A stretch of 64,000 nucleotides of DNA from Harmothoe impar (taxonomy: Eukaryota; Annelida; Polychaeta; Phyllodocida; Polynoidae): assembly GCA_947462335.1 (NCBI GenBank), contig OX381721.1:41876488-41940487 (forward strand), given 5' to 3'. Positions 31,552 through 41,861 of the stretch are shown here, one piece after another. Both the position numbers and the translations under genes were made by a program. The notes below the pieces were generated by a model, which worked only from the letters and a program-made list of their open reading frames with translations, was not told where the DNA came from and ran no database searches. Every line of letters starts with the position of its first letter. The first letter of the stretch is position 1.

Positions 31552-34235
31552 CACTACCGGGTAGAGTCTTGCCTGCTCTATTTGGGTCAAAAATGGGTCT
31601 TTTTGGGTCAGGAAAAAAATAGGTGGTACTTCAGCATGTCTACTTTACTATTATCTGAGGCTCAGAAATGTTTGGGGCCCCGAAATATCCATAAATCCAA
31701 AAAAGCAAACTCAAGTTGATCAGCCACGAGACCGTGTATAGGATTTCAACAGGGTTGGGATGGTGAATTGACCCAAACTCAGGGGGGGCTTGGGGGGTCA
31801 TAAAGAATTTTTCTTTCAATGGGATAGCGGAAACTTGGATATTCAACATGTCTTCTTTGCCACATATTAAGGGCAGATCCCAAAAATTGCTCTAACCCCC
31901 CCAAAAAAGGGCTTGTCGTTGAGCAATTTTTCAAGTTATTCTAGTAGTATTCATGTTTGAGGGTCCTGCCGCTATTGGTTTAGTCACTTCTACTTGTTGG
32001 ATTTCTTAATGAATCGTATCATTAGAAAGGCCTAATACAGGAGAGTTCAGAAAAAAATATTTTGGGGCTCCCCCCCCCCCCTTGTGTTCAATTTTAGAGC
32101 ATATTTTCAGTTTAAGTCTGGCCACTGTCAGTCGGCGCGGATAGACTCGCTGTGTTAAAGCACTACCGGGTAGAGTCTCGCCTGCTCTATTTGGGTCAAA
32201 AGTGGGTCTTTTTGGGTCAGGAAAAAAATAGGTGGTACTTCAGCATGTCTACTTTACTATTATCTGAGGCTCAGAAATGTTTGGGGCCCCAAAATATCCA
32301 TAAATCCAAAAAAGCAAACTCAAGTTGATCAGCCACGAGACCGTGTATAGGATTTCAACAGGGTTGGGATGGTGAATTGACCCAAACTCAGGGGGGGCTT
32401 GGGGGGTCATAAAGAATTTTTATTTCAATGGGATAGCGGAAACTTGGATATTCAACATGTCTTCTTTGCCACATATTAAGGGCAGATCCCAAAAATTGCT
32501 CTAACCCCCCCAAAAAAGGGCTTGTCGTTGAGCAATTTTTCAAGTTATTCTAGTAGTATTCATGTTTGAGGGTCCTGCCGCTATTGGTTTAGTCACTTCT
32601 ACTTGTTGGATTTCTTAATGAATCGTATCATTAGAAAGGCCTAATGCAGGAGAGTTCAGAAAAAAATATTTTGGGGCTCCCCCCCCCCTTGTGTTCAATT
32701 TTAGAGCATATTTTCAGTTTAAGTCTGGCCACTGTCAGTCGGCGCGGATAGACTCGCTGTGTTAAAGCACTACCGGGTAGAGTCTCGCCTGCTCTATTTT
32801 GGTCAAAAGTGGGTCTTTTTGGGTCAGGAAAAAAATAGGTGGTACTTCAGCATGTCTACTTTACTATTATCTGAGGCTCAGAAATGTTTGGGGCCCCGAA
32901 ATATCCATAAATCCAAAAAAGCAAACTCAAGTTGATCAGCCACGAGACCGTGTATAGGATTTCAACAGGGTTGGGATGGTGAATTGACCCAAACTCAGGG
33001 GGGGCTTGGGGGGTCATAAAGAATTTTTCTTTCAATGGGATAGCGGAAACTTGGATATTCAACATGTCTTCTTTGCCACATATTAAGGGCAGATCCCAAA
33101 AATTGCTCCAACCCCCCCCAAAAAAGGGCTTGTCGTTGAGCAATTTTTCAAGTTATTCTAGTAGTATTCATGTTTGAGGGTCCTGCCGCTATTGGTTTAG
33201 TCACTTCTACTTGTTGGATTTCTTAATGAATCGTAACATTAGAAAGGCCTAATACAGGAGAGTTCAGAAAAAAATATTTTGGGGCTCCCCCCCCTTGTAC
33301 AATATTTTAGAGCAGTTTTCATGTTTACATCGCTATGTTAAAGCACTACCGGGTAGCGTCTCACGTGACAAAGTCAACCCTGAAACCTGACACAGGGGGG
33401 GTCAATTTTTTTCTTCAAGGGGGTGCCCTGCCCCAAATACCTCTAGCTATGGAACTAAACATGATAGAGAGACAAATTTTACATTTCTGAAATCCTCTCC
33501 CCGAGACGCTTCGTTTGGCGCTATCCCAAAGACTCTGGATCGAAGCGTTCTACTCGCCAAAATTCCCAAACAAAGTCAAATTTCACAAAAAGTAGGGGGG
33601 ATGGAGGGCTGACACACCAGGGCCTAATAAAGCTGACATTTCTGCATCTAACGAGCCTAATAAGGTGAATATTGGTTGAGAATTACCTTTGATATGAGCC
33701 ATTTTCAAGAAATTTGATTCAAGTTGAGAAATGACAGTCCGGTCTGCGCCGATCAGCTGATCATTGACCTATATTCAGATTGATCTTTCAGCTGTCACGA
33801 GGCCGTATATAGGATTTCAACAGGGTTGGGGTGGTGAATTGACCCAAACTCAGGGGGGCTTGGGGGGTCATAAAGATTTTTTTTTTTTAATGGGATATCG
33901 CAATCTGGGATATTTAACATGTCATCTTTGCCACATATTAAGGGCAGATCCCAAAAATTGCTCTAACCCCCCCAAACAAAAAAAAATCGTTGAGCAAATT
34001 TTCAAGTTATTCTAGTAGTATTCATGTTTGAGGGTCGTGCCGCTTTTGGGTTTAATCACTTCTACATGTTGGATTTCTTAATGAATCGTATCATTAGAAA
34101 GGCCTAATACAGGAGAGTTCAGAAAAAAACATGTTGGGGCTCCCCCCCCCTTGTACAATTTTTAAGAGCAGTTTTCATGTTTGCATCGAGCCACTGTCAC
34201 TCGGCGCCCATAGACTCGCTATGTTAAAGCACTAC
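31552..34235. repeat. 607-bp tandem repeat, three full copies plus a diverged one
   Basis: CACTACCGGGTAGAGTCT marks the unit start at 31552, 32161, 32768 and 33344. The first three copies are nearly identical and differ mainly in poly-C length (spacing 609, 607, 576). The fourth is interrupted by about 440 bp of unrelated sequence (33360-33800) before homology resumes to about 34235. A minus-strand frame of up to 95 codons recurs per copy but varies at its 5' end with homopolymer length, so it is not treated as coding. Confidence 0.9.
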
Positions 34236-34597
34236 CGCCGTACCGGGTAGCGTCTCACGAGGGAAAACTTTGCCATAAAATGTGGTTAAAATACCTTATT
34301 TTTAATGGAAACAAAGCCTAAGCGTTACAAAACATACTATATTTGGACGTACAATAGCTGAATTAGGCCCTACCCCCCCAGAAAATTTGGTTGAAGCATT
34401 TTCAAACAGGGGCGCCCAGCCACGCTGTCATTCCAACTTCTATCATTTGATCATTGGCTCTGTTTTTTGGTCTTGTCAAGTTTAAGGGCCGGTCTTCGTC
34501 ATTTTGCGGAATAGCCCGGCCACTGAGCTGTCCGCAATTTCAACCCCCATAAAAGAGGAGCCTAATCTATCAATGACAACAGAAATTGCAGACTTAC

Positions 34598-34678
34598 CTT
34601 GCATATTTTAGCTGTAATCCATGAAATTAGCCAATTTGGTACCGAATCATCGTCCCTCGGCGTCCCACTGTCCGCCAT
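34598..34678 (-). CDS. Candidate first coding exon, minus-strand gene
   Basis: On the minus strand AACATGGCGGACAGTGGGAC gives a start in good context that also fits the YY1 motif often found at animal start sites. The frame is open for 27 codons, beginning MADSGTPRDDDSVPNW and ending ITAKICK, and reaches AAG/GTAAGT, a perfect donor, in phase 0. Acidic, Ser/Pro-bearing N-termini like this are common in nuclear or cytosolic proteins. Upstream sequence (34680-34900) is CpG-containing, without TATA. I do not recognise the protein. Downstream exons would lie below 34.6 kb, beyond the 607-bp and 20-bp arrays. The exon abuts that repeat, so it might instead belong to a repetitive element that captured a promoter. 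This is the most gene-like signal in the window. Confidence 0.45.
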
Positions 34679-34699
34679 GTTGGATTTTGATACCGGAGA

Positions 34700-35745
34700 T
34701 TGCCGAAGCGCTCGATAAACAAATTATTTTTTTATAAAGACGGTTATACTGTCCAAAATGTCCGCAACTGCCTAGATATTACCTGTAGGAGTAATAATAT
34801 TACCTTGAAAGTCCGCAATATGCTCTATTTCGGAAGATAAAGATGTTCGTGCCGACCCCCGAGTAAACCGGATGTCATTTTTTATGTCGTAAAAAAATGG
34901 ACAAATTTCAAGAATCCGACGAGTCAAGTTTCGGCGACTTAACTTTGCCGAAAATCAATCAATCCTCCTTAATTTGACCATGTAAGTAGTAAATTATTGC
35001 GGATTAACAAAGAATAATATGTTTTCTTCAAGTTGTCACCTTTTTAGGCATTAGAAACAATTATAAGTGGTGGAAAATGGACTTCAAGCGAGACGAGTCA
35101 GTGAACTCGCTGACTCGCCTGCAAATTAGTCAACTTCGAAGACGGTTAATATTGTAATCTGTTAAATAACGTGTAAAGGTAATAGTATATTGCATGTAGA
35201 CGAGTCGTGATGAGTCAGGGGATATTAGACTTCTAATAATGCTAAAGGTTTCTGAGGAACACTGCACTGTGCACAGCCATATACACACATCCCACATGTA
35301 ATCGAATATTCCCCGCATACTTTATTTCTGTACACAAATTAACTTCTGAAATCCCAGTTATGGTAGTCAGGTCACATGCATTTTAGATCAGTCCTGACTC
35401 ACCCCCAGCATCACCAGTCACAATTAAAGATGGAATTGGTTTGGGAACCCATTATCCAACAGATGTTGATAAATCCGCCCTCAGCTTAGCATTATAATGA
35501 TTTCCCACTTAAGCCATTGACAATCACCTTAAGATCATTGATACCATTAAGGAGGGGTAGGGGAGTGTTAAGGGAAGGGGCCATGGGGGCTGAGCCTGCA
35601 ACATGCCAAGGGATTGTGGTGGGGAGTGTGTGGAGATGGAGTGGTTATCTCCACCTCAGGGCCTTTTGGCCTCTGGAGATCAATTCCATCTAATCGGATA
35701 AAGGTGGGCGCGGCTCTTTAGGGTCGGTCAAGGTAAGAATACCAT
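34700..35745. other. Unique DNA upstream of the first-exon candidate
   Basis: CpG-containing to about 34960, then ordinary. GACGAGTCA and CTGACTCGCC motifs near 34920 and 35095-35115 recur. No exon supported. Confidence 0.35.
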
Positions 35746-35749
35746 TTAA

Positions 35750-35951
35750 CCCTTTAAAGTTGGCATAGTTCTTTAATGCATTCTGTCGTCATGATGCATG
35801 AGTGCAGACCTGGCAAGTTATTGCATTATCGTGACGATCCGCCCTGTAGGGCAGACATGATGCATTTATGCGGCCCTGATAAAGAGACTCACCAGGGCTG
35901 CATGAATGCATCATGACGATCCAGAGCATAATGCACTAAAGTATCAAAGGG
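35750..35951. mobile_element. piggyBac-like MITE flanked by TTAA
   Basis: TTAA (35746-35749) precedes CCCTTTAAAGTTGGCATAGT and TTAA (35952-35955) follows ATCAAAGGG, giving CCCTTT...AAAGGG termini. TTAA target duplication with CCY-TTT ends is the signature of piggyBac-type transposons. The interior holds paired GATGCATGAGTGCAG and CTGCATGAATGCATC modules that fold back. No transposase. Confidence 0.7.
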
Positions 35952-35955
35952 TTAA

Positions 35956-37574
35956 ATGATCCCATCAGGCAAAAGAACCCCATCTCCACATTTCCTCCTG
36001 CACATCTGGACTGTGTCTTAGCCAAAGTCCAAACCTGTCTATTTGCTGTATGGGGCATCAAGTGCATGTTATGTCGCTCTGGTCCGTTTCATTGATACAA
36101 TCCTCCAGGCTACACTGTCTTTCCGGCTGTTCATAGACCCCTTAAGAATGGGGTGATGTCTCAAAAGCTTTATGCTCATTTGTCTTCATGACATATCCCA
36201 ACTCAGCTCCGACCTAGCAATATTTTGGATATTTCTACGCCGAGTCTAGCAGAGAGTGTTTTCATGGCTGACGTTCCTAGTTTGGTTTTGGCAGTATAGC
36301 ACCCATTATATAGGATGTATTATACTGTACCTTTTTGGATGCAGTGGGGGTATTACCATGACTTATGTTTTACTTTCTTTCTCAGTGAATCTAACACCAT
36401 GCGACACGCTAATTTACTTTTATCAACATATTTCTTAAATGAAAAAGGGATCCCAAATACACACTGGTACATTTTATCTATATTTGTGCATGCACTAGTA
36501 TGAATCCTGAAGAGAAAAGATAGTATCCTATGTAACACTAAGTCCCCCATAGAATCTGGGATACTACGACGACTGATGGTGGGTGGTTAATCAATTGGGC
36601 TGGCAGAATACTCCTCCAGGGTCATTGTCCCCTTACTACCCCTTCTCCTCCAGGGCGGACGAGCTGTGCCAGATGTCAGCACAGATAGCCATAATCCTGG
36701 TTCAAGTTTAGGGTACTGGAGGTCATTGTATATCAGTGTTTACTGCAGGAGAAAACTTAAAGTGATTCTTGAGGAGGGGAATGGAGGGGATATTGGGAAA
36801 GGTTAAACATTTGGTCATGTGGGTCGGCTGGACGATCGGTTGATCAGCTGTTACATATATATATATACTCTAATTACCCATAATTTAACTAGATTTAACA
36901 TTGTGGGGACATTGCAACGGAGTCACACTTTCATGAAAATATAAATGAAATCGCAATTGTAGTTTTAATTTGGACCAAGGCTGGATGATAATGAGAAGAC
37001 AAGGTCTCAACCTACATCTATATTCATAGTTATAAATGAAATTGAATTGGCTTTGAATAGCAGTGTATTGTTGCTTTATGTTATGATGTGTGGATTATAA
37101 TCTGATTATAATCTGTGGTACTTGACAGGTACGTCCTAGAGACGACAGTGGTCCTAAAGTTAGTACATGCGATGTGTAGGACAAAAAGAAATTGATTTCC
37201 CTGAAAATGAGTCAGAATGTTCACAAGTGATATATTTGAATCCCTATCTGTTCCATTCCCTTTAATTCCCTCTGAATTTGCTCTAATTAGATCTTAGTGC
37301 CCAATATAAAGCTCATTCAGGAATATAAGCGTGCACGCTTTTATCCCCCCCCCCTGAAAATACGCTTGAAATAAATCTAATATATCCAGTTTAAAGTCAG
37401 CCATTGGGGAGCGATGCGTGGGTTGAGCATTGAACTCTGTGGTCTTGGTAATGGGTTGATGCTGTAGTGCGTCACCAGGGGGTGCTACCTGTCCCTCTGA
37501 CCACCCTGGAGGACTTCCATGTGGACATGTTTACCACTATTAAGTCCACTATTCCACCACAGGTTTCACTGACT
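35956..37574. other. Unique DNA, no supported gene
   Basis: CTCCTCCAGGG occurs at 36611 and again at 36645. A short (TA)n lies near 36857. No exon supported. Confidence 0.4.
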
Positions 37575-37965
37575 CTTTGACCCTTTAAGGACAGCATAAT
37601 GCGTTAATGCATCATGCCCTTGTCCGTCATGATGCATGAATACAGCCACGACGAGTCACTCACCAGTGCTGCATTCTAACATCATACTGCCCCTATAGGC
37701 TCGAGACACTCCCAAATGGCCGGCATGATGCACCAGTGCAGCACTGGCGAGTTATTCGACGGGGCTGCATAGGTGCATCATGACGACAAATGTCATCTCA
37801 TAGCGACACATGCCCTTAAAGGCCGCATAGTGAACCAATGTGTAATGGCCAGTGAGCACGGTGCTTGAATGCAGCACTTGCGAGTTACTCGCCGGGGCTG
37901 TATTCATGCATGACGACCAAAGGGTATAATGCATTAGTGCATGATGCGACCTTTCTATCCATATG
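37575..37965. mobile_element. Two or three nested piggyBac-like MITE copies
   Basis: Begins TTGACCCTTTAAGGACAGCA and repeats the GATGCATGAATACAGCC / GGGGCTGCATAGGTGCATCA / CGAGTTACTCGCCGGGGCTG modules at least twice, with an internal CCCTTAAAGGCCGCATAGTG junction. It reads as tandem or nested insertions of the same family. Confidence 0.55.
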
Positions 37966-38349
37966 GCATTTACCTGTACTTTTACAGAATTATTTCATAT
38001 TTTATCTTATAAGACGTGATCACCTTCAATGCCTTCGGTATAATATCTAGATTTGCACGTGGTTGATGAGGTCAGTTCATCTGTTCACCACCAGAACTGG
38101 GTTTCCTCAATTAGCAGAATAAATATGAATGGCAAATGCTTTTTGTTTGAAATGCCGGGGGATCAATAGTATTCAGGGCCAATTTAGTATGGGCCCAACC
38201 TGCTCCCCTGTTTGTAATATAACTATGGGTCAACATGGAGATAATTGCCGCAGGGTGCCTGGAGGGGGGGGGGGATGTTCTGGAAAGTAAAGTACCATGA
38301 CTCAGCAAATATGTCCTTCCATTCTACCTTTATATCATAGAGAGAAAAG

Positions 38350-38600
38350 CCCTCTTCCGGTCACGTGTCGCTGACGAGCGCGCCACCTGTCGGAGATCAC
38401 TGCGTGATTGCCCGGATGCAATCTCCCGGCATTCGCTGCGTCCTCAGACTGGTTTCCGTCTCGTGCCATCTCGCGAGGAGCACGTGACCGGCGGGGAGCG
38501 CGCTGATTGGCTCACGCCTGAGAAGTCTGGCGTCCGCCGTCTGACAGCAGCCAATGGGAGTAAGGCTGATTATGACGTTCATGTCGTGACGTCACACGTC
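38350..38600. promoter_or_regulatory. CpG-island promoter
   Basis: Very CpG-dense (about 30 CpG in 250 bp). Motifs in order: Ets CTTCCGG (38354-38360), TCACGTGT E-box (38361-38368), TCTCGCGAGG (38469-38478), CACGTG (38481-38486), two NF-Y sites (GATTGG 38505-38510, CCAAT 38551-38555) and a perfect CRE TGACGTCA (38587-38594). In minus orientation the CRE and NF-Y sites sit 40-125 bp upstream of the ATG at 38469. The layout would also allow bidirectional transcription. Confidence 0.65.
38387..38469 (-). CDS. Candidate first coding exon at the CpG-island promoter
   Basis: On the minus strand GCGAGATGGCACGAGACGG supplies an ATG with G at -3 and +4. The frame runs 27 codons plus two bases (MARDGNQSEDAANAGRLHPG at its start) to a GACAG/GTGGCG donor at 38387. 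The position, just downstream of NF-Y and CRE sites on the same strand, is where a first exon should be. The peptide is polar with no recognised motif. If the donor is skipped the frame stops about 16 codons later. An overlapping minus-strand frame from 38582 spans the NF-Y sites and is less likely. No second exon was identified. Confidence 0.35.
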
Positions 38601-38971
38601 TGGTGTCGATGACGTTGCCGTCAGAAAGGCCTTATTGTCGCTCAAATGTCAAAACTTTGTATAAGATTCCTGTAGTGTGGGGGTGAAGGGCACAGTCCCA
38701 GGGCCTCTCATCCCTCGTTGTCCTTGTCTGATGCCAAATATGGAGTGTTGATGGAGGGACATGCCAGTCAGATGAAGAAAATGTCCTCTCTGGGGCAGGA
38801 AGGTGTTGCTAGTCAGTAATTGGGATTTCCTCACAAAACATTGAGTGCTCAAAGAGGTAAAGGTTGGTCGGAAACTGCAGAGTGATTTGTTCTTCATATT
38901 ATGTGACAAATATATGAAAATATGCGCGAATGGCATGTGTCCATAAAGTGTTTTAACATTTTTGCTAATAT

Positions 38972-38998
38972 GGTTTTCTTCTTTTGTTCCAGGTATGT
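38972..38998 (+). promoter_or_regulatory. Recursive-splice-like site (acceptor abutting donor)
   Basis: TTTTCTTCTTTTGTTCCAG ends at 38992 and GTATGT follows at once. TGCTAAT, a good branchpoint sequence, lies about 25 nt upstream. Same strand and design as the site at 15746. Confidence 0.35.
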
Positions 38999-39289
38999 TC
39001 CCGTACCATTGTACTTACATACAGACATCAACAAACTACAGTTGGGTAAAGTATGACAGTAATTTGAGATATCAGATACCATTTGATACATGCATGTACT
39101 AGGCATATAAAGAACTAATATACAAAAAAAGGGATAGTAATAAGCCATAGCCTTTTGGGAAAAGCAAGCAGGAATACTATTACAGAAAGATCCCCCCTTC
39201 CCATTCTACTCCACACTGGCCGAGCCAGAAATTATGAAGCAAATCTCCATGATTCCCCACCCCTGGACTCCATATCGTCACCGGGGATG

Positions 39290-39500
39290 ACCCTGGTAAC
39301 GCTAGTGTGGCGCCTGTGGAGGCATTACCAGCCTGTCAGGCGCCAGCATCCCGCCGTCCCCAAACGACGACACAATATGGTCTCTCCGCCACTTCCGGCG
39401 GCGCTCGTTAGCGGAGGAAATTGGCGAAATATGCGGTCCTCAAAAACCCGTCCCAATATGGAGCGGTGGGAGACGGTAGGTGTGGCGGTCCAAGGACGGT
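39290..39500. promoter_or_regulatory. CpG-rich block with Ets motif
   Basis: CpG-rich, with CCACTTCCGGCGGCGCTCG near 39390-39408. On the plus strand an ATG at about 39432 (MRSSKTRPNMERWET) runs to ACG/GTAGGT. On the minus strand GGGATGCTGGCGCC could also start a frame. Direction unresolved. Confidence 0.35.
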
Positions 39501-39589
39501 AGGCTAGCCCCACCCTACCTCCACCCCACGTCCCTACTCACCTACACGGGGTCCCTCTCACCTCCCCCACCCTCACCCGTTGGTACAGA

Positions 39590-40012
39590 CTACACCTATT
39601 TCCCTCTCACCCCGCCATCCCTTCCTCTCCCTCCATATCCCTCCCTCAATACTCCTTCTCCCTCCACACCCACCTCCATCCCACCATCCCGCCACCCCTC
39701 CTCTATCTTCTTCCATATCCCTCCCTCCCACCATCCCACCATCCCCTATCTTCCTCCATATCCCTCCCTCCCTCCCACAACCGCCCACCCCCATCACCTT
39801 CCCCCTCCCCCTGTCGTTGTCCCCCTCCCAAGCCCCTCCCTCCATCCCCCTTCCCCTATTTCCCTCTATAGATATCCCTCCCTCCCACCATCGCCCTCCC
39901 CCATCACCCCCCTGCCCTCCCTCCCTCCATATCCCGCCCTCCCTCCCTCCATATCCTCCTACCCCCATATCCCCCTCCCCCTCCCCCCATATCCCTCCCT
40001 CCCCCATCCTGG
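39590..40012. repeat. CCCTCC/CCATATCC-rich low-complexity tract
   Basis: About 420 bp of C- and T-rich sequence with a recurring CCATATCCCTCCCTCC phrase. Open frames in three phases here encode Pro/Ser runs and are compositional. Confidence 0.85.
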
Positions 40013-40072
40013 ATTACTGCGCCCACGCCGCCCGTTGACATAAATCGGGCATCTCGTTAGTTTCTCCGGTCC

Positions 40073-40088
40073 CCACCAGGTGGCTGCC
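40073..40088 (+). promoter_or_regulatory. CTCF-like motif
   Basis: CCACCAGGTGGCTGCC matches the animal CTCF core (CCASYAGRKGGC). Binding is not shown by sequence alone. Confidence 0.5.
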
Positions 40089-40249
40089 ACACAATATAAA
40101 GTCGCTACTTGATGGATGGGGCGACTTTTGGACGGTCGAGGCTAACTCAGGTGGAATAAGTCGGAGGGAGTGGGGAGGGGTTTTGGCGACAGATGGCGAC
40201 ACCCCTGGCACCCACCTTAGCATTTGCAATTCGTCGGGTATTGGAGTGT

Positions 40250-40666
40250 CTGGTCGTATAACCTCCCCCCTCCCACACCCCAACACACACACCCCCCCTC
40301 CAGCCCCTTTCGCCTCCCCCAGTATCAGCGCCGCCCCCCCCCCCCCTCAGACGCACCCTGCATTATGCTTACTATTCGTAGACAGTGCCAGTTGCCTACC
40401 AAACGTTTATCACTCTTTTATACTTTCAAAAAAATGTGTACCACTAGATTATGTGTCCTCATCCCATTCTCTGGTATTTGAAGACATGGATTGGCACGGT
40501 AACTGCACTCATCACGTAACAAATCACTGCCCTGATCTACTCCAACACCTGCCCGATTACTTATAACTAAAGTCGTCACTCGTTAAATGCCATTTATTAA
40601 CCTGACCCTCACAGTCTACCTTCTAAAGATACCCCCATACACTAGTCTGCGTCTTATAGTTATGTA
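40250..40666. other. C-rich then unique DNA
   Basis: Poly-C at about 40336-40347 followed by unique sequence; no exon supported. Confidence 0.4.
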
Positions 40667-41288
40667 CAGTCAGGCCTCGATTTCCCGGGCACCCCCGTTT
40701 GTGATAAAAATCGACCGATGTCTGAATCGACCGGATGGGTGGAATAGGGGGTGGGGGGGGGGGGTAGAGGAGGAGTCCGGGGGCGGGGGGGGGGTCCTGT
40801 AGGCTAAATGTAGGGCTGGTGGTGGACACATGGGGACCGGAGGGGGGGGGGGTGAATAGACACAACGTGCATGTATGCCTAATTGTTGGCATCTCCTTTA
40901 ATATAGATTTGTTTTGTTTAAGTAAGGAAGGGGGAGATATAAATTAAAGCCAGCCCTCTAACAAAGCATTTACCACCTTAACCTTCAATGGTAAGGCATG
41001 CCTTTGTAGGTGTAGGTTTAATAATTGTTATGCCTACACAGACATTACAGTGAATGTTACAGAGGCTGTATTGGGGTGGGGGGGGGGGTGCTCAGGCTGG
41101 CCGATTTATCGTAACATAATTTGATAGTAAATACACACTCTGCTCCCTATAAAATCGACCGAAACTGGAAGCATGAATAACCGACTTATCATATACAGAT
41201 AAAGAACAATTAAAATGGTCCTCATGCAATTAGTGGCCGATAAGTGAACGCCCGACTTATCAGAGACCGGGATATGGAGGCCTGACTG
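40667..41288. mobile_element. Non-autonomous pogo/Tigger-like element
   Basis: The left end CAGTCAGGCCTCGATTTCCC and right end CGGGATATGGAGGCCTGACTG are imperfect inverted repeats, each flanked by TA (40665-40666 and 41289-41290). CAGT...CCTCGATT termini with TA duplication are characteristic of the pogo/Tigger branch of Tc1/mariner. Sub-terminal ATCGACCGA and CGACTTATC motifs extend the similarity. No transposase frame; interior poly-G tracts. Length 622 bp. Confidence 0.8.
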
Positions 41289-41375
41289 TAACCCTCAGTC
41301 AGACTGCCGAAAGTTACGGACAGAGGTTGCAAATTTTACCACTTTCACTGGTGCCAGTTCCCTCCCCGGCTATAT

Positions 41376-41392
41376 TTCGTGTTCAGGTATGT
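41376..41392 (+). promoter_or_regulatory. Acceptor abutting donor, weaker
   Basis: TATTTCGTGTTCAG is followed directly by GTATGT (boundary 41386/41387). It could be a donor, an acceptor or a recursive site. Confidence 0.2.
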
Positions 41393-41591
41393 AATTTCAT
41401 CCTTGAAAACCTCATGATTATGCCCGGAGGGGGGGGGGGGGGGAGATTAGAAACAATGTGGCATCGTATTTGGGTGAAATTTACCAGCGCCTTTCAAGGC
41501 AAACCCACTCATTCAATATCTACAATGCCAGTGTCCGTGGGTATTGCGGGCTATACTTCTTTTTACCATACCCTCTATCAGTCGCACTTAC

Positions 41592-41661
41592 ATTTCCTCA
41601 CTGCCAACCTCATACTCCATCCACCCTCCCCCTTCCATACCATGTCACGTGGCGCCGCCAT
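41592..41661 (-). CDS. Candidate first coding exon beside an NRF1 site
   Basis: On the minus strand GGTAAAGATGGCGGCGCC gives an ideal Kozak/YY1 start at 41661. The frame runs 23 codons plus one base (MAAPRDMVWKGEGGWSM at its start, RLAVRK at its end) to an AAT/GTAAGT donor at 41592. Twenty-one bases upstream lies a palindromic NRF1 site, so a TSS there would leave a very short 5' UTR. The layout copies that of housekeeping first exons in animals. No family is recognised and no second exon was located. An overlapping plus-strand frame (41327-41722) is less likely because it would ignore the promoter signals. Confidence 0.35.
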
Positions 41662-41681
41662 CTTTACCAGCGTCTCTGGCG

Positions 41682-41695
41682 GTGCGCATGCGCAC
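41682..41695. promoter_or_regulatory. Perfect palindromic NRF1 site
   Basis: GTGCGCATGCGCAC, embedded in a CpG-rich block with a TCACGTGG E-box at 41645 and the YY1-type start at 41661. Confidence 0.6.
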
Positions 41696-41861
41696 CGTGG
41701 AGGATCTATCACCTGGAGTTAATTTCCTCGCCTGGAGGATCTCTTAGGGAGGACGGATGGACCCATAATGGGATTCAGTCCTTGATCCCTCCGTCCGTGC
41801 TCCTTCACTCCCCATACCTGCATAAGGAAGTAGGGAAATAGCTGTTAAGTAACAACTAAGA

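Noticed and set aside
31640..33143. Repeated minus-strand frame in the 607-bp units
   Set aside because: Its 5' part changes with poly-C length between copies, and it has no promoter or splice context.
39480..40043. A 187-codon Pro/Ser-rich frame and its antisense Gly-rich frame
   Set aside because: Open in three phases on one strand and one on the other, as expected of CCCTCC/CCATATCC low-complexity DNA.
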